Assembly: GCA_050296515.1 (NCBI GenBank)
Contig: JBNKRJ010000118.1
Location: 4,251 to 68,250 of the forward strand
Direction: 5' to 3'
Origin: NBLH01 sp050296515
GTDB lineage: Bacteria; Bacteroidota; Bacteroidia; Bacteroidales; NBLH01
DNA: 64,000 nt
Position 1 is the stretch's first letter. Each line of letters opens with the position of its first letter. The position numbers were made by a program, and so were the translations under genes. Positions 34,520 to 44,100 of this stretch are shown here, piece by piece. The notes under the pieces are model-generated. The model saw only the letters and a list, made by a program, of their open reading frames with translations, was not told the origin of the DNA and searched no databases.

Positions 34520-35695
34520 TTATTTCCTGAACTCTTTGGTTGTATTGAAAATATGCATTAAAATGTTTTGCTCAACCTCATCAAACTCCACATTTCTTCG
34601 TTTCATCACCACCTGGTTAACTTCAAATGCCTTGTCGGTTTTATACTCAGTAAATCCGTGTGCACCACCCCATGAGAACGAAGGAATAAAGTTACGGGGA
34701 TAACCAGCACCGAAAATATTTGCATTTACACCTACCACAGTGCCTGTATTAAACATGGTATTAATCCCGCATTTTGAGTGATCACCCATGATTAAGCCAC
34801 AAAATTGTTGCCCGGTTTTTACGAACCGTTTGGCCTTATAATTCCAAAGTTTCACTTCGGCGTAGTTATTCTTTAAATTTGAAATATTGGTGTCGGCTCC
34901 CAAATTACACCATTCACCAAGAACTGAATTTCCTAAATAACCATCGTGAGCTTTATTTGAATTGCCAATAATTACAGAATTACTAACTTCTCCTCCAACT
35001 TTTGAATTGGGACCAATGGTGGTAGGTCCGTATATTTTTGCTCCCAACTTAAGAACCGAATTATCACACAAGGCCAAAGAACCACGAATGATAGCTCCTC
35101 CCATCAACTCCGAATTTTTGCCCAAATAAATGTATGAATCACGTGCATTAATGGTAGCAAAATCAGCAACCACACCCTTTTCAACAAAAATATTTCCACC
35201 AATCACTTTATTGGTATTTGCCAGTTGCTCAGTGGTACGTCCTTTAGTAATTAACTTATAATCATTTTCAATTTCGCTACCATTATTAACAAATATTTCC
35301 CAAGGATACTTGATAATCAAAACTTCTAACTCTGAGCTAATTCTGTCAAATGAATTAGTGCTTTTTTCTAAATCATCAACTTTTCCACCCGTTTTAAATG
35401 CTACCAGTGTGTTATTTATAAAAAGAGATTGCCCATCCTTTAATTCATCAATTTTTCCAATGATTTGATTATTTGGAACAACTGCTCCATTAATGTAGCA
35501 GTTTTCATCACTTTCTTTTAATTTATATTTAGTCTGAAGGTATTCTTCTGTGAAGAAGGAACACTCTGTGTTGAGATATTTATTCCACTTTTCGGTAATG
35601 GTTAATATTCCAATCCGAATTTCTGAAACCGGCCTTGTGTAGGTCAAAGGAAGTAAATCTCCCCTATTCAATTGATCAAATAAAATATAATTCAT
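34520..35695 (-). CDS. GlmU-like putative sugar-nucleotidyltransferase with left-handed beta-helix
   Basis: 391 residues from the Met at 35695 (MNYILFDQL); the frame opens seven residues earlier, but this start fits the Bacteroidota family. The N-terminal half resembles a shortened nucleotidyltransferase domain (RGDLLPLTYTRPVSEIRIGI in place of the usual glycine-rich loop). The C-terminal half is hexapeptide repeats (for example YIYLGKNSELMGGAIIRGSL and YGPTTIGPNSKVGGEVSNSV), a left-handed beta-helix as in GlmU. The family is common in Bacteroidota as a GlmU-family protein of unproven reaction. Uridyl- or other nucleotidyl-transfer to a sugar phosphate is plausible. Confidence 0.8.
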   Translation of the reverse strand: MNYILFDQLNRGDLLPLTYTRPVSEIRIGILTITEKWNKYLNTECSFFTEEYLQTKYKLKESDENCYINGAVVPNNQIIGKIDELKDGQSLFINNTLVAFKTGGKVDDLEKSTNSFDRISSELEVLIIKYPWEIFVNNGSEIENDYKLITKGRTTEQLANTNKVIGGNIFVEKGVVADFATINARDSYIYLGKNSELMGGAIIRGSLALCDNSVLKLGAKIYGPTTIGPNSKVGGEVSNSVIIGNSNKAHDGYLGNSVLGEWCNLGADTNISNLKNNYAEVKLWNYKAKRFVKTGQQFCGLIMGDHSKCGINTMFNTGTVVGVNANIFGAGYPRNFIPSFSWGGAHGFTEYKTDKAFEVNQVVMKRRNVEFDEVEQNILMHIFNTTKEFRK

Positions 35696-35794
35696 AATAG
35701 GTTTAATAAGAGTCAAATACTTGAATGCAAAGTTAAATTACATTCTGGATAGAACAATTTAAAATAAGGTTTTTAAGACTCTTTAAAACAAAAA

Positions 35795-35822
35795 AGCTTC
35801 CAACTAATAATAGCAGGAAGCT
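35795..35822 (-). terminator. Rho-independent terminator of the 35845 gene
   Basis: On the minus strand AGCTTCC (complement of 35816-35822) pairs with GGAAGCT (complement of 35795-35801) around a 14-base loop and runs into TTTTTTG. It lies 23 bases after the stop of the secreted protein gene. Confidence 0.75.
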
Positions 35823-35844
35823 CAATAAACCTTAAATTTTTATA

Positions 35845-36549
35845 CTATTTGCACTCATTATATTCTTTTGCGATTTTAGTAATCGCCTCATCAATTTTAG
35901 ATCTGTCTCCCATTTTTGCAAAGACTTTTTTCAAACCACCTTTTGAACCGTCATTCTTAGGATCAAATCCATAACCACCCTCAAGATATTTATCTTTTAC
36001 AGCTGGACAATCACCTATAATATCCACCATTTCAATTCTTTCTGCATTTTTAGCTTTTTCTTTTCCCTTTACAATAACCAATTCATTGTCTTGAGCCCAT
36101 TCTTCATTGGTTCTATTTACTTCTTCACCCGACTGAACCGTTGGAGGTGTTCTATAAAATCTGTAAACATTAACTTCTCCCTGCACCAAAGCTCTTAAAA
36201 AATACATTTTTGGAAGCATATCCGGACCAACAGCCGAAAGATCTGCATATTTTACTGAAACAAAATCTGCACCTTCATAACCATATCCCAAAATATCTTT
36301 TGGTTTATAATCTTCAAAATACTTACGCTTGTTCTTTTTCATTTGCTTAAAACCTTCTTCAGTTATGAAGGATACTTTTTTTTGATGACTCCATGGAGTA
36401 TTAATCCATCCACTAACCCAAATAATTCCTTCCTGCTTCCCTTTTTTGGTCAAAATATAACCTTTGTACTGACCGTCCTGTAATTCATTCTGCCCAAAGA
36501 TATTTACACTAAACAACAAGGCAATTAACATTATACCAATCTTATTCAT
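35845..36549 (-). CDS. Secreted protein of unknown function
   Basis: 234 residues. Signal peptide MNKIGIMLIALLFSVNIFGQ. The mature protein starts with a short beta segment (DGQYKGYILTKKGKQEGIIW), and the middle is strand-rich with FVSVKYADLSAVGPDMLPKM. The C-terminus is helical and charged (CPAVKDKYLEGGYGF, then DEAITKIAKEYNECK). It has only two mature cysteines, one close to the end. I do not recognise a family. It is monocistronic, with its own terminator. Confidence 0.65.
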   Translation of the reverse strand: MNKIGIMLIALLFSVNIFGQNELQDGQYKGYILTKKGKQEGIIWVSGWINTPWSHQKKVSFITEEGFKQMKKNKRKYFEDYKPKDILGYGYEGADFVSVKYADLSAVGPDMLPKMYFLRALVQGEVNVYRFYRTPPTVQSGEEVNRTNEEWAQDNELVIVKGKEKAKNAERIEMVDIIGDCPAVKDKYLEGGYGFDPKNDGSKGGLKKVFAKMGDRSKIDEAITKIAKEYNECK

Positions 36550-36601
36550 TAAAATACTAATTATAAGTTAAACATAAAATAACGGTTGCAATATATAAAA
36601 A

Positions 36602-36625
36602 AGAGACCTCGTAACTAAGGTCTCT
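36602..36625 (-). terminator. Rho-independent terminator of rpmE2
   Basis: AGAGACCT (36602-36609) and AGGTCTCT (36618-36625) form a perfect 8-bp stem with an 8-base loop. On the minus strand it is followed by TTTTTTATAT, 30 bases after the L31 stop. Confidence 0.8.
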
Positions 36626-36654
36626 CAATTTTATTTTACTAATATTTAAATATA

Positions 36655-36909
36655 TTATTTCTTCAAATGTTTCTTATATCTGTTCATGAACTTATCAACA
36701 CGTCCAGCAGAGTCAACAAGTTTCATTTTACCAGTATAAAATGGGTGTGAGGTATTAGAAATCTCAATTTTAACCATAGGATATTTAACACCGTCAATCT
36801 CAATCTCCTCTTTGGTTTTAACTGTAGATTTAGTAATAAAAGTATGCTCGTTTGACATATCTTTGAAAGCAACTAATCTATAATCCTCTGGGTGAATTCC
36901 TTTTTTCAT
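36655..36909 (-). CDS. rpmE2: Ribosomal protein L31, type B
   Basis: 84 residues from Met at 36909 (MKKGIHPEDYRLVAFKDMS). The open frame starts 15 residues earlier, but the family begins here. Motifs NEHTFITKSTVKTKEEIEID and SNTSHPFYTGKMKLVDSAGR identify L31. The N-terminal zinc CxxC of type A is missing, so this is the zinc-independent type B (L31 paralogue). It is part of the large ribosomal subunit. The gene stands alone and has its own terminator. Confidence 0.95.
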   Translation of the reverse strand: MKKGIHPEDYRLVAFKDMSNEHTFITKSTVKTKEEIEIDGVKYPMVKIEISNTSHPFYTGKMKLVDSAGRVDKFMNRYKKHLKK

Positions 36910-37227
36910 TACTCTATATTTTATTGTATTCTTTATTCGAATTTTGGGATGCAAAGATAGATATATTTTATTAAGATCAAAAAAAATGAAATAACAATTT
37001 GAAGCACTAACAGCACATCATCTACAACACGCTCATAATCAAGTTAATACTGATAGACTTTTTATTCTTACTGTATGTGAAAAAAACTACTTTCTCACTC
37101 ACAAAAAGTGATAAAACAATATTTTACAAATATCATAAATACAACAAATTATCTAACTATTTTCATAACTTCTAATTTAGACTAATTCTTAATTAAGTAA
37201 GCGCTCAGCAAAAGCCTGATTTAATTT

Positions 37228-37235
37228 TATATTTG
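37228..37235 (+). promoter_or_regulatory. -7 promoter element of the etf operon
   Basis: TATATTTG matches TAnnTTTG, about 95 bases upstream of etfB. The rest of the gap 36910-37330 is AT-rich with no gene; the long leader may carry regulation. Confidence 0.4.
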
Positions 37236-37330
37236 CATGCTGAAAAAATTGTATTGTGGGCAAAATAACGTTTACAACACAAAACAATATTTACTAAGCT
37301 GAATTTTAATCAATTACCAAATATATTCAC

Positions 37331-38206
37331 ATGGAAGGATATAAAATAGTAGTGCTTGCAAAGCAAGTACCTGATACAAGAAATGTTGGTAAAGATGCGA
37401 TGAAAGAGGACGGTACTGTCAACCGTGCTGCACTTCCAGCTATTTTTAACCCTGAAGACTTAAATGCTCTTGAACTGGCATTAAGAATTAAGGATGAAAA
37501 TCCCGGAACTGAAATTACTATTTTGACCATGGGACCACCAAGAGCTGCTGAGATTATCAGAGAAGCTATGTATCGTGGTGCTGACAATGGTATTTTAATT
37601 ACAGATAAAAGGTTTGCAGGTTCGGATACACTTGCTACTTCTTATGCTATATCACAAGCTGTTAAAAAAATTGTTAATTACAACCTGGTTATTGCTGGCC
37701 GTCAGGCAATTGATGGTGATACTGCACAGGTTGGTCCACAAGCAGCAGAAAAATTAGGTATTCCTCAAATTACATATGCTGAAGAATTGGTTTCTATCAA
37801 TAAGGAAAAAGTTGTTATTAAAAGAAGGTTAGAGAATGGTGTAGAAACAGTATCATCTACTATGCCTGCTTTAATAACTGTTCATAGTTCTGCTGCAGAT
37901 TGCCGCCCGCGTAATGCGAAATATTTAATGAAGTTTAAGTATGCAAGAACAGCTATTGAACTTGAAAATGCAAACGAAGAAGAAAAAGCATTAACCGAAA
38001 AGAGACCTTATTTAAATATTCAAATCTGGACCGTTGATGATATTCAGGCAGATGTTGACTTACTAGGACTTTCAGGTTCTCCAACCAAAGTGAAGAATAT
38101 TGAAAATGTAGTTTTACAAGCCAAAGAATCAAAAGTTTTAAGTGATTCTGATTCTGATATTGATGGCTTTATTAAAGAATTAATTGAAAATCATACAATT
38201 GGGTAA
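37331..38206 (+). CDS. etfB: Electron transfer flavoprotein beta subunit
   Basis: 291 residues. The start IVVLAKQVPDTRNV and the segment GADNGILITD followed by DTLATSYAIS are typical of ETF beta/FixA, with AGRQAIDGDTAQVGPQAAEKLG as the conserved flavin-side loop. It binds AMP or FAD together with EtfA and takes electrons from acyl-CoA dehydrogenase. A somewhat long C-terminal region (about 35 residues beyond the minimum) is present. First gene of an etfB-etfA-acyl-CoA dehydrogenase operon for fatty-acid or amino-acid oxidation. The 105-base gap to etfA holds two hairpins. Confidence 0.95.
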   Translation: MEGYKIVVLAKQVPDTRNVGKDAMKEDGTVNRAALPAIFNPEDLNALELALRIKDENPGTEITILTMGPPRAAEIIREAMYRGADNGILITDKRFAGSDTLATSYAISQAVKKIVNYNLVIAGRQAIDGDTAQVGPQAAEKLGIPQITYAEELVSINKEKVVIKRRLENGVETVSSTMPALITVHSSAADCRPRNAKYLMKFKYARTAIELENANEEEKALTEKRPYLNIQIWTVDDIQADVDLLGLSGSPTKVKNIENVVLQAKESKVLSDSDSDIDGFIKELIENHTIG

Positions 38207-38224
38207 GACCTGATTGACAATATA

Positions 38225-38280
38225 CCCTCACAGAGGGTTTTGAAAAAAACTTAGCCACATTGAATAATCGGTGTGGTTAA
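38225..38280 (+). other. Two hairpins between etfB and etfA
   Basis: CCCTC-ACA-GAGGG (38225-38237) is followed by TTTTG and an A-run. Then TTAGCCACA (38251-38259) pairs with TGTGGTTAA (38272-38280) through nine pairs including one G-U. They may be a partial terminator, an RNA-processing site or an mRNA stabiliser that sets the etfB:etfA ratio. Confidence 0.5.
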
Positions 38281-38311
38281 ATATCAATAAAACAGCAAAA
38301 TTGAAAAACGT

Positions 38312-39334
38312 ATGAGAAACGTATTTGTTTATTGCGAATTATTAGAGGATAATACGGTTGCTGATGTTAGCCTGGAGCTTCTAACCAAGGGGAAAAGCCT
38401 TGCAGAAAGATTAGGCGTTAAACTTGAAGCTGTATTAATTGGCTCTGAACTAGATGGTATTGAAAACCAGGTATATAAATATGGAGTTGATGTAGCTCAT
38501 AAAGCAGATGATAAAAGGTTAGCTCCTTTTACTACATTGCCACATACATCAATAATATCAAAATTATTAAAGGAAAAAGATCCTCAAATTGTTTTATTTG
38601 GAGCAAGTTCAGTTGGTCGTGATTTAGCACCACGAGTTGCATCAGCAGTAAAATGCGGATTAACAGCTGACTGTACCAGCCTTGAGATTGGGGATCATTA
38701 TGTGAAAAAGACTGATACTACTTATAAAGATCTATTGTATCAAATTCGCCCTGCTTTTGGAGGTAATATTATTGCTACTATTATTAATCCTGACATGCAC
38801 CCTCAGATGGCAACTGTTCGTGAAGGGGTGATGAAAATGGAGGTATTTGATGAAAACTACAAAGGTGAAGTAAACGACCTTGATGTTGCGCAATATGTTA
38901 AAGATGAGGATTTTGTAGTAGAAATCATTGAAAGACATATTGAAAAAAGCAAGGTGAATATTAAAGGTGCACCAATCATTATCTGCGGTGGTTATGGAGT
39001 AGGTTCAAAAGAGAATTTTGCCCAATTATACAAATTGGCAGGTGTTCTGGGTGGCGAAGTTGCTGGAACCAGAGCTGCTGTCGATGCCGGTTTTATTGAA
39101 CACGAAAGACAAGTAGGACAAACCGGTGTAACTGTTCGACCAAAACTTTACATTGCGTGCGGTGTTTCGGGTGCAGTTCAGCACAGAGTTGGAATGGATA
39201 AATCAGCCATGATTGTATCAATCAACACTGATGAAAATGCTCCAATTAGCAATATCGCTGATTATAATATAGTAGGTGACTTAAATACAGTTATTCCTAA
39301 ATTAATTAAGTATTATAAAGAGAATTCAAAATAG
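38312..39334 (+). CDS. etfA: Electron transfer flavoprotein alpha subunit
   Basis: 340 residues, the normal length. The N-terminal adenine-nucleotide-like domain (VFVYCELLEDNTVADVSLEL) is followed by the C-terminal FAD-binding domain with GGYGVGSKENF, LGGEVAGTRAAVDAGF, RQVGQTGVTVRPKLYIACGV and SGAVQHRVGMDKSAMIVSIN, all family signatures. It forms the ETF heterodimer with EtfB and passes electrons on to the quinone pool or to a bifurcating partner. It is 7 bases before the acyl-CoA dehydrogenase gene, which fits a dedicated redox pair. Confidence 0.96.
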   Translation: MRNVFVYCELLEDNTVADVSLELLTKGKSLAERLGVKLEAVLIGSELDGIENQVYKYGVDVAHKADDKRLAPFTTLPHTSIISKLLKEKDPQIVLFGASSVGRDLAPRVASAVKCGLTADCTSLEIGDHYVKKTDTTYKDLLYQIRPAFGGNIIATIINPDMHPQMATVREGVMKMEVFDENYKGEVNDLDVAQYVKDEDFVVEIIERHIEKSKVNIKGAPIIICGGYGVGSKENFAQLYKLAGVLGGEVAGTRAAVDAGFIEHERQVGQTGVTVRPKLYIACGVSGAVQHRVGMDKSAMIVSINTDENAPISNIADYNIVGDLNTVIPKLIKYYKENSK

Positions 39335-39341
39335 TTGAGAT

Positions 39342-41060
39342 ATGGCAAATTTTTATACTGATAACGAAGATTTAAAGTTTCATCTTAACCATCCACTAAT
39401 GAAAAAAGTGGTGGAATTGAAAGAGATGAACTACAGGGATAAAGATGAGTATGATTATGCTCCTCAGAATTTTGAAGATGCCATGGACAACTATGACCAG
39501 GTTATGGAAATTGTTGGTGATATTTGTGCCAATGTAATTGCCCCTAATGCTGAGTCAGTTGACAAAGAAGGCCCCCAAGTAGTTGACAATGAAGTGGTTT
39601 ATGCAAAAGGAACAAAAGAAAACCACGATGTTTTAACAAAAGCTGGACTTGTTGGTATGTCACTACCAAGAAAATATGGTGGGTTAAACTTCCCATTGGT
39701 AGCGTTTACTATGTCGGCCGAATTGGTAACAAGAGCTGATGCTGGTTTTACCAATATTTGGGGACTTCAGGATTGTGCTGAGACTATTCATGAATTTGCT
39801 TCGGAAGAGTTGAAAAATGAATTTCTGCCACGTTTCCAGAATGGAGCAACTGCAGCGATGTCTTTGACTGAACCTGATGCGGGTTCTGATCTTCAGGCAG
39901 TTCAGCTAAGAGGTAGTATTTCTGCTAATTATAACCCAGAAACTGATACCTGGTATTTAAATGGTGTAAAACGTTTTATTACCAATGGTGATGCTGATAT
40001 TTCACTTGTTTTAGCTCGTTCTGAAGAAGGAACAGGTGATGCTCGCGGGCTTTCATTATTCCTTTACGACAGAACTTCAAATGCAGTAAAAGTTCGTAGA
40101 ATTGAGAATAAATTAGGAATTAAAGGTTCTCCAACTTGTGAACTGGTATATACCAATGCTCCTGCTAAACTAATTGGTACCCGTAAAATGGGGTTAATTA
40201 AGTACGTGATGTCTTTAATGAACTCTGCTCGTTTAGGTATTGGTGCTCAAGGTGTGGGGATTTGTGAAGCAGCTTATCGCGAGGCTTATGAATATGCATT
40301 AGAAAGAGAACAGTTTGGTAAAAAAATCATTGAATTTGCACCGGTTTATGAAATGCTTTCGATTATGAAGGCAAAAACATTGGCTGCACGTTCGCTTCTA
40401 TATGAAACAGCTTGCTATACAGATCTTTATAAGCTTTATGGGTATGCTGCAAACGAACGAAAACTAGAGCCGGAAGAACGTCAGGAAGCAAAACAATATC
40501 AAAGATTAGCTGATATTTTCACTCCTTTGGTAAAACTGTTTGCTGCTGAATATTCTAATCAAAACGCATACGATGCCATTCAGGTATTAGGTGGTTCTGG
40601 TTACATGAAAGATTACGCAGCAGAACGTATTTATCGTGATGCACGTATTACTTCAATTTACGAAGGAACGTCTCAGTTGCAGGTTGTTGCAGCCATCCGT
40701 GGTGTAGATAATGGTGGTTACCTTGCTCAGATTAGAGAATACGAAAAAGCGGATTGTCCTGAAGAACTAAAAGGTTTAAAAGAAAAATTAGTTGAATTAA
40801 CAGCTAAGTACGAAAAGGCTTACGAACTAGCCAAAGCACAGGATAATCGTGAATTCATTGATTTCCATGCACGTAGATTAGTCGAAATGGCAGGTAATAT
40901 CATCATGGGGCATTTAATGCTTATCAATGCAAACAGAAACGATGAATACAAAACTTATTCAAAAGTATTTATCAAAAAAGCGTATGCTGATAACATTGAA
41001 AAGTACGAATACATTGCTTCTACTTCAATGGATGATATAGAAGTTTTCCGACAGAATTAA
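39342..41060 (+). CDS. Acyl-CoA dehydrogenase
   Basis: 572 residues, longer than the usual 380 because of an extra C-terminal helical domain common in Bacteroidota members. The core has the flavin/substrate motif AAMSLTEPDAGSDLQ, GVKRFITNGDADISLVLARS, the catalytic-region signature RIYRDARITSIYEGTSQLQ, and LGGSGYMKDYAAER. It oxidises an acyl-CoA to the enoyl-CoA and delivers electrons to the EtfAB encoded just upstream. Chain-length specificity cannot be read. A strong terminator follows at 41088. Confidence 0.95.
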   Translation: MANFYTDNEDLKFHLNHPLMKKVVELKEMNYRDKDEYDYAPQNFEDAMDNYDQVMEIVGDICANVIAPNAESVDKEGPQVVDNEVVYAKGTKENHDVLTKAGLVGMSLPRKYGGLNFPLVAFTMSAELVTRADAGFTNIWGLQDCAETIHEFASEELKNEFLPRFQNGATAAMSLTEPDAGSDLQAVQLRGSISANYNPETDTWYLNGVKRFITNGDADISLVLARSEEGTGDARGLSLFLYDRTSNAVKVRRIENKLGIKGSPTCELVYTNAPAKLIGTRKMGLIKYVMSLMNSARLGIGAQGVGICEAAYREAYEYALEREQFGKKIIEFAPVYEMLSIMKAKTLAARSLLYETACYTDLYKLYGYAANERKLEPEERQEAKQYQRLADIFTPLVKLFAAEYSNQNAYDAIQVLGGSGYMKDYAAERIYRDARITSIYEGTSQLQVVAAIRGVDNGGYLAQIREYEKADCPEELKGLKEKLVELTAKYEKAYELAKAQDNREFIDFHARRLVEMAGNIIMGHLMLINANRNDEYKTYSKVFIKKAYADNIEKYEYIASTSMDDIEVFRQN

Positions 41061-41087
41061 GAGTTAGATAAATATATTTACTATTTA

Positions 41088-41122
41088 AGGCTATTGAGAT
41101 TTTTCAATGGCCTTATTTTTTG
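41088..41122 (+). terminator. Rho-independent terminator of the etf operon
   Basis: AAGGCTATTGA (41088-41098) pairs fully with TCAATGGCCTT (41105-41115), one pair being T-G, and is followed by ATTTTTTG. Confidence 0.85.
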
Positions 41123-41168
41123 TTAATAACTTTTAATAAGCACCCCCGTATTTCTTTTCTAATTCCCA

Positions 41169-41176
41169 TAATTTTG
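41169..41176 (+). promoter_or_regulatory. -7 element that decides the start of the SNF2 helicase
   Basis: TAATTTTG lies 9 bases before ATG 41186. It supports that start over the earlier in-frame ATG at 41120, which would be upstream of the promoter and next to the previous terminator. Confidence 0.5.
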
Positions 41177-41185
41177 CCTTGCTAT

Positions 41186-44100
41186 ATGCAGAAAGATGAT
41201 AAAATAAAAGCTTATATCAGTTACTACATTAATTATAATACTGATGTTAAAGTAACACAAAGAGGAATTAGTTTATTCAATAGGGGAAATGTTACTTTTG
41301 AAAGCAAGAATGAAAAAAAGGACACATGGAAGTTCAAAGTGCAGGGTAGTGAGCTTTATAATGTAACGATAAATGGAATATTAAAAGAAAAACTTTCTGC
41401 TTCTTGTAGTTGTCCTTATGACTGGGGTGGAATTTGCAAACATACCGTGGCTTCCCTGCTTTATATAAAAAACCATATTGACAATGGTAAGTTCAAAAAA
41501 ACTTCATCCTCACCCACACCTGCAAACAAGAAAGAGGTCGCATCAAAAAGAATTGGTGCAGAAAAAAAATACGAGATACCTAATTACGAATTTATTAACC
41601 GGACTTTTGTAGAAAACAATGTAAGTTTCCATACGCTTAATTCTTTGAATTATAGTTACAGTAACGATAATGTAAGCAAGATTTCTATTGTTGAAAACCT
41701 TATAACTTTTGAAGTAAAAATTAGCTGGAGAACAGAAACTGTAAAATTACAATACGAAAATGAGAAAGCCTACATTTCAACCACCGAGGATATTAGTAAA
41801 AATTTCCTGAGCAAATCTGAAGCTCTGAGTTTATTGGTTATTGCCGACAAAGATCCTGAACTTTTGAACATTCTGTTTAACAAGGACTCTAAAGATGATG
41901 AAAAACAGGTTCTTAAAAGATATGGTTTTGATGAAGATGCCGATTTTAAAGATTATTTTGAATATAACTTTGATTTAAATCAGGGGTTAATAATCAGGCC
42001 AAAGAGGAAAACAATAGGGTTAATCCCTGTTGCCGAGAACATTGATTTACCAATATTAAACTTTATAAACCAAACTGCTGTCCAAAATGATGTTTTAACC
42101 AGTATTGAAAAGCCAAAAGAAAAAAGAAGGCTGGCCTTTGTTTTATTACCCAGGAAGTATTACGACAACTATTCGAATTATTCAGTACCATCCAATAACA
42201 AAATAAAAATAAATTATGCCATTACTCCGATAATTGGAAAAGTAAATAAATCAGGTTCACAAATTACCAGCCATATTGAACCCTTTATTCCCAACCACAA
42301 CTTTGATTTTCGAATTGAAAAAAGCGATAATGCAGAAGAAATATTAAATCTTCTTGAAGATATTGAAAACTGCAATGATAAAGAACCCGAGTTTCAGTTA
42401 TATAAATCGGCTTTTAATCTGCTAGCAGACGAACCTTTAACATATAGCTTGTGCGATCCGAATAATCAGATAAAAAAACACAACCTTCAGGAAATAAAGC
42501 TTTCTAAAGAGCCATTAGATATTTACTTTGAAGCCAAACAGGGAAAAGAGTTTGTTGAACTTGAACTAAAGCTAAAGCTTAACGGGGAACAAATTAACAA
42601 AAGCAACCTGAAAAAAGCGTTAAGCGATGAAAAAATAGCCTTGATTGACAATACCTACCATTTCATTAAAAACCTACAGGTAAGTGATTATATTTTAAAT
42701 TACCCCGATAGCCTGAAAATGGCAAAAGCCTATAAAGTAGATTTCTTTAATAAAGTAATTGCTCCTGTTTCGAAAAACTTTGAAATTAAGTTTAAAAAGG
42801 GCAGCTACAACATCAATTCATTCGAGCTGGATTTTAACACTAAACAGGTTTTTCTAAGCGAACAAAACGAACACCTGGTCATTACTCCACAGGTGGAATA
42901 CAAAAATGGGATATCAACACTTTTATGTGCTCAAGGTAACCTATTGGTAAAAGAAAACGGGAGTATTATTGAATATAAGCGAAACCCTGAACTAGAAGAA
43001 GACTTTATAGAGTTATTGGCTGGCCTTCATCCAGAGTTTTCAGCTCAAAAAGGTAAACGGATATTTTATCTCCATTATAACGAATTCACGAAAAATTTGT
43101 GGTTTTATAGCTTTTTTGACCACTTACAAAAACACAATGTAGAGATTTATGGACTAAAAGACTTAAAAAGTTTCAAGTATTCGCCTTATAAAGGCAAAGT
43201 TAACACAACAATAAACTCAGGAATAGACTGGTTTGATGTTAACATTGAATTAAGCTTTGGTAATAATATTGTAAGCCTGAAAGATCTGAAAAAAGCTGTT
43301 ATTAATAAACAAAAATACATTCAACTGAAGGATGGTTCAGTAGGTATTCTTCCATCAGAATGGTTACACAAACTGGAAAAGTATTTCAGGAATGGGGAAA
43401 TAAAAAATGACAGCTTAACTATTTCCAAGCTACGCTTTTCTATCATTGATGAGCTTTTTGATAATATAGATGATATCAAAATACTAAAAGAAATTACCGA
43501 AAAAAGAAAACGACTAGCTGGTTTTTCGGAAGTTTCCAAAACCAAAGTACCTTCAACCGTTAAAGCAAAACTGCGTCACTACCAAAAAGAAGGCTTAAAC
43601 TGGCTCAACTTTTTGCACGAAATGCAATGGGGTGGAATATTGGCCGATGACATGGGACTTGGTAAAACCCTGCAAATCTTAACTTTTTTACAATTTATAA
43701 ATGCAAAAAAGAAATCTACAAGCCTTATCGTAGTACCAACCACCTTGCTATTTAACTGGGAAAATGAAATTAGTAAATTTACCCCAAAGCTAAAGGCTCA
43801 TTATCATTATGGAACAAACAGGGAGAATAGTTCTAAAAACTTTTCCAAATATCACATGGTTTTTACAACCTACGGGGTTTTACTGCGCGATATTGAAATG
43901 CTGAAAGATTTTGAATTTAATTATGTAATACTTGATGAATCACAGGCCATAAAAAACCCGGCGTCAAGGCGGTACAAAGCGGCAAACCTGCTTAATGCCA
44001 AAAACCGTATTGCTTTATCGGGTACCCCCATCGAAAACAGTACTTTTGACCTGTTTGCACAAATGAGCTTTGTAAACCGGGGTTTTTTCGGTGGCTCAAA

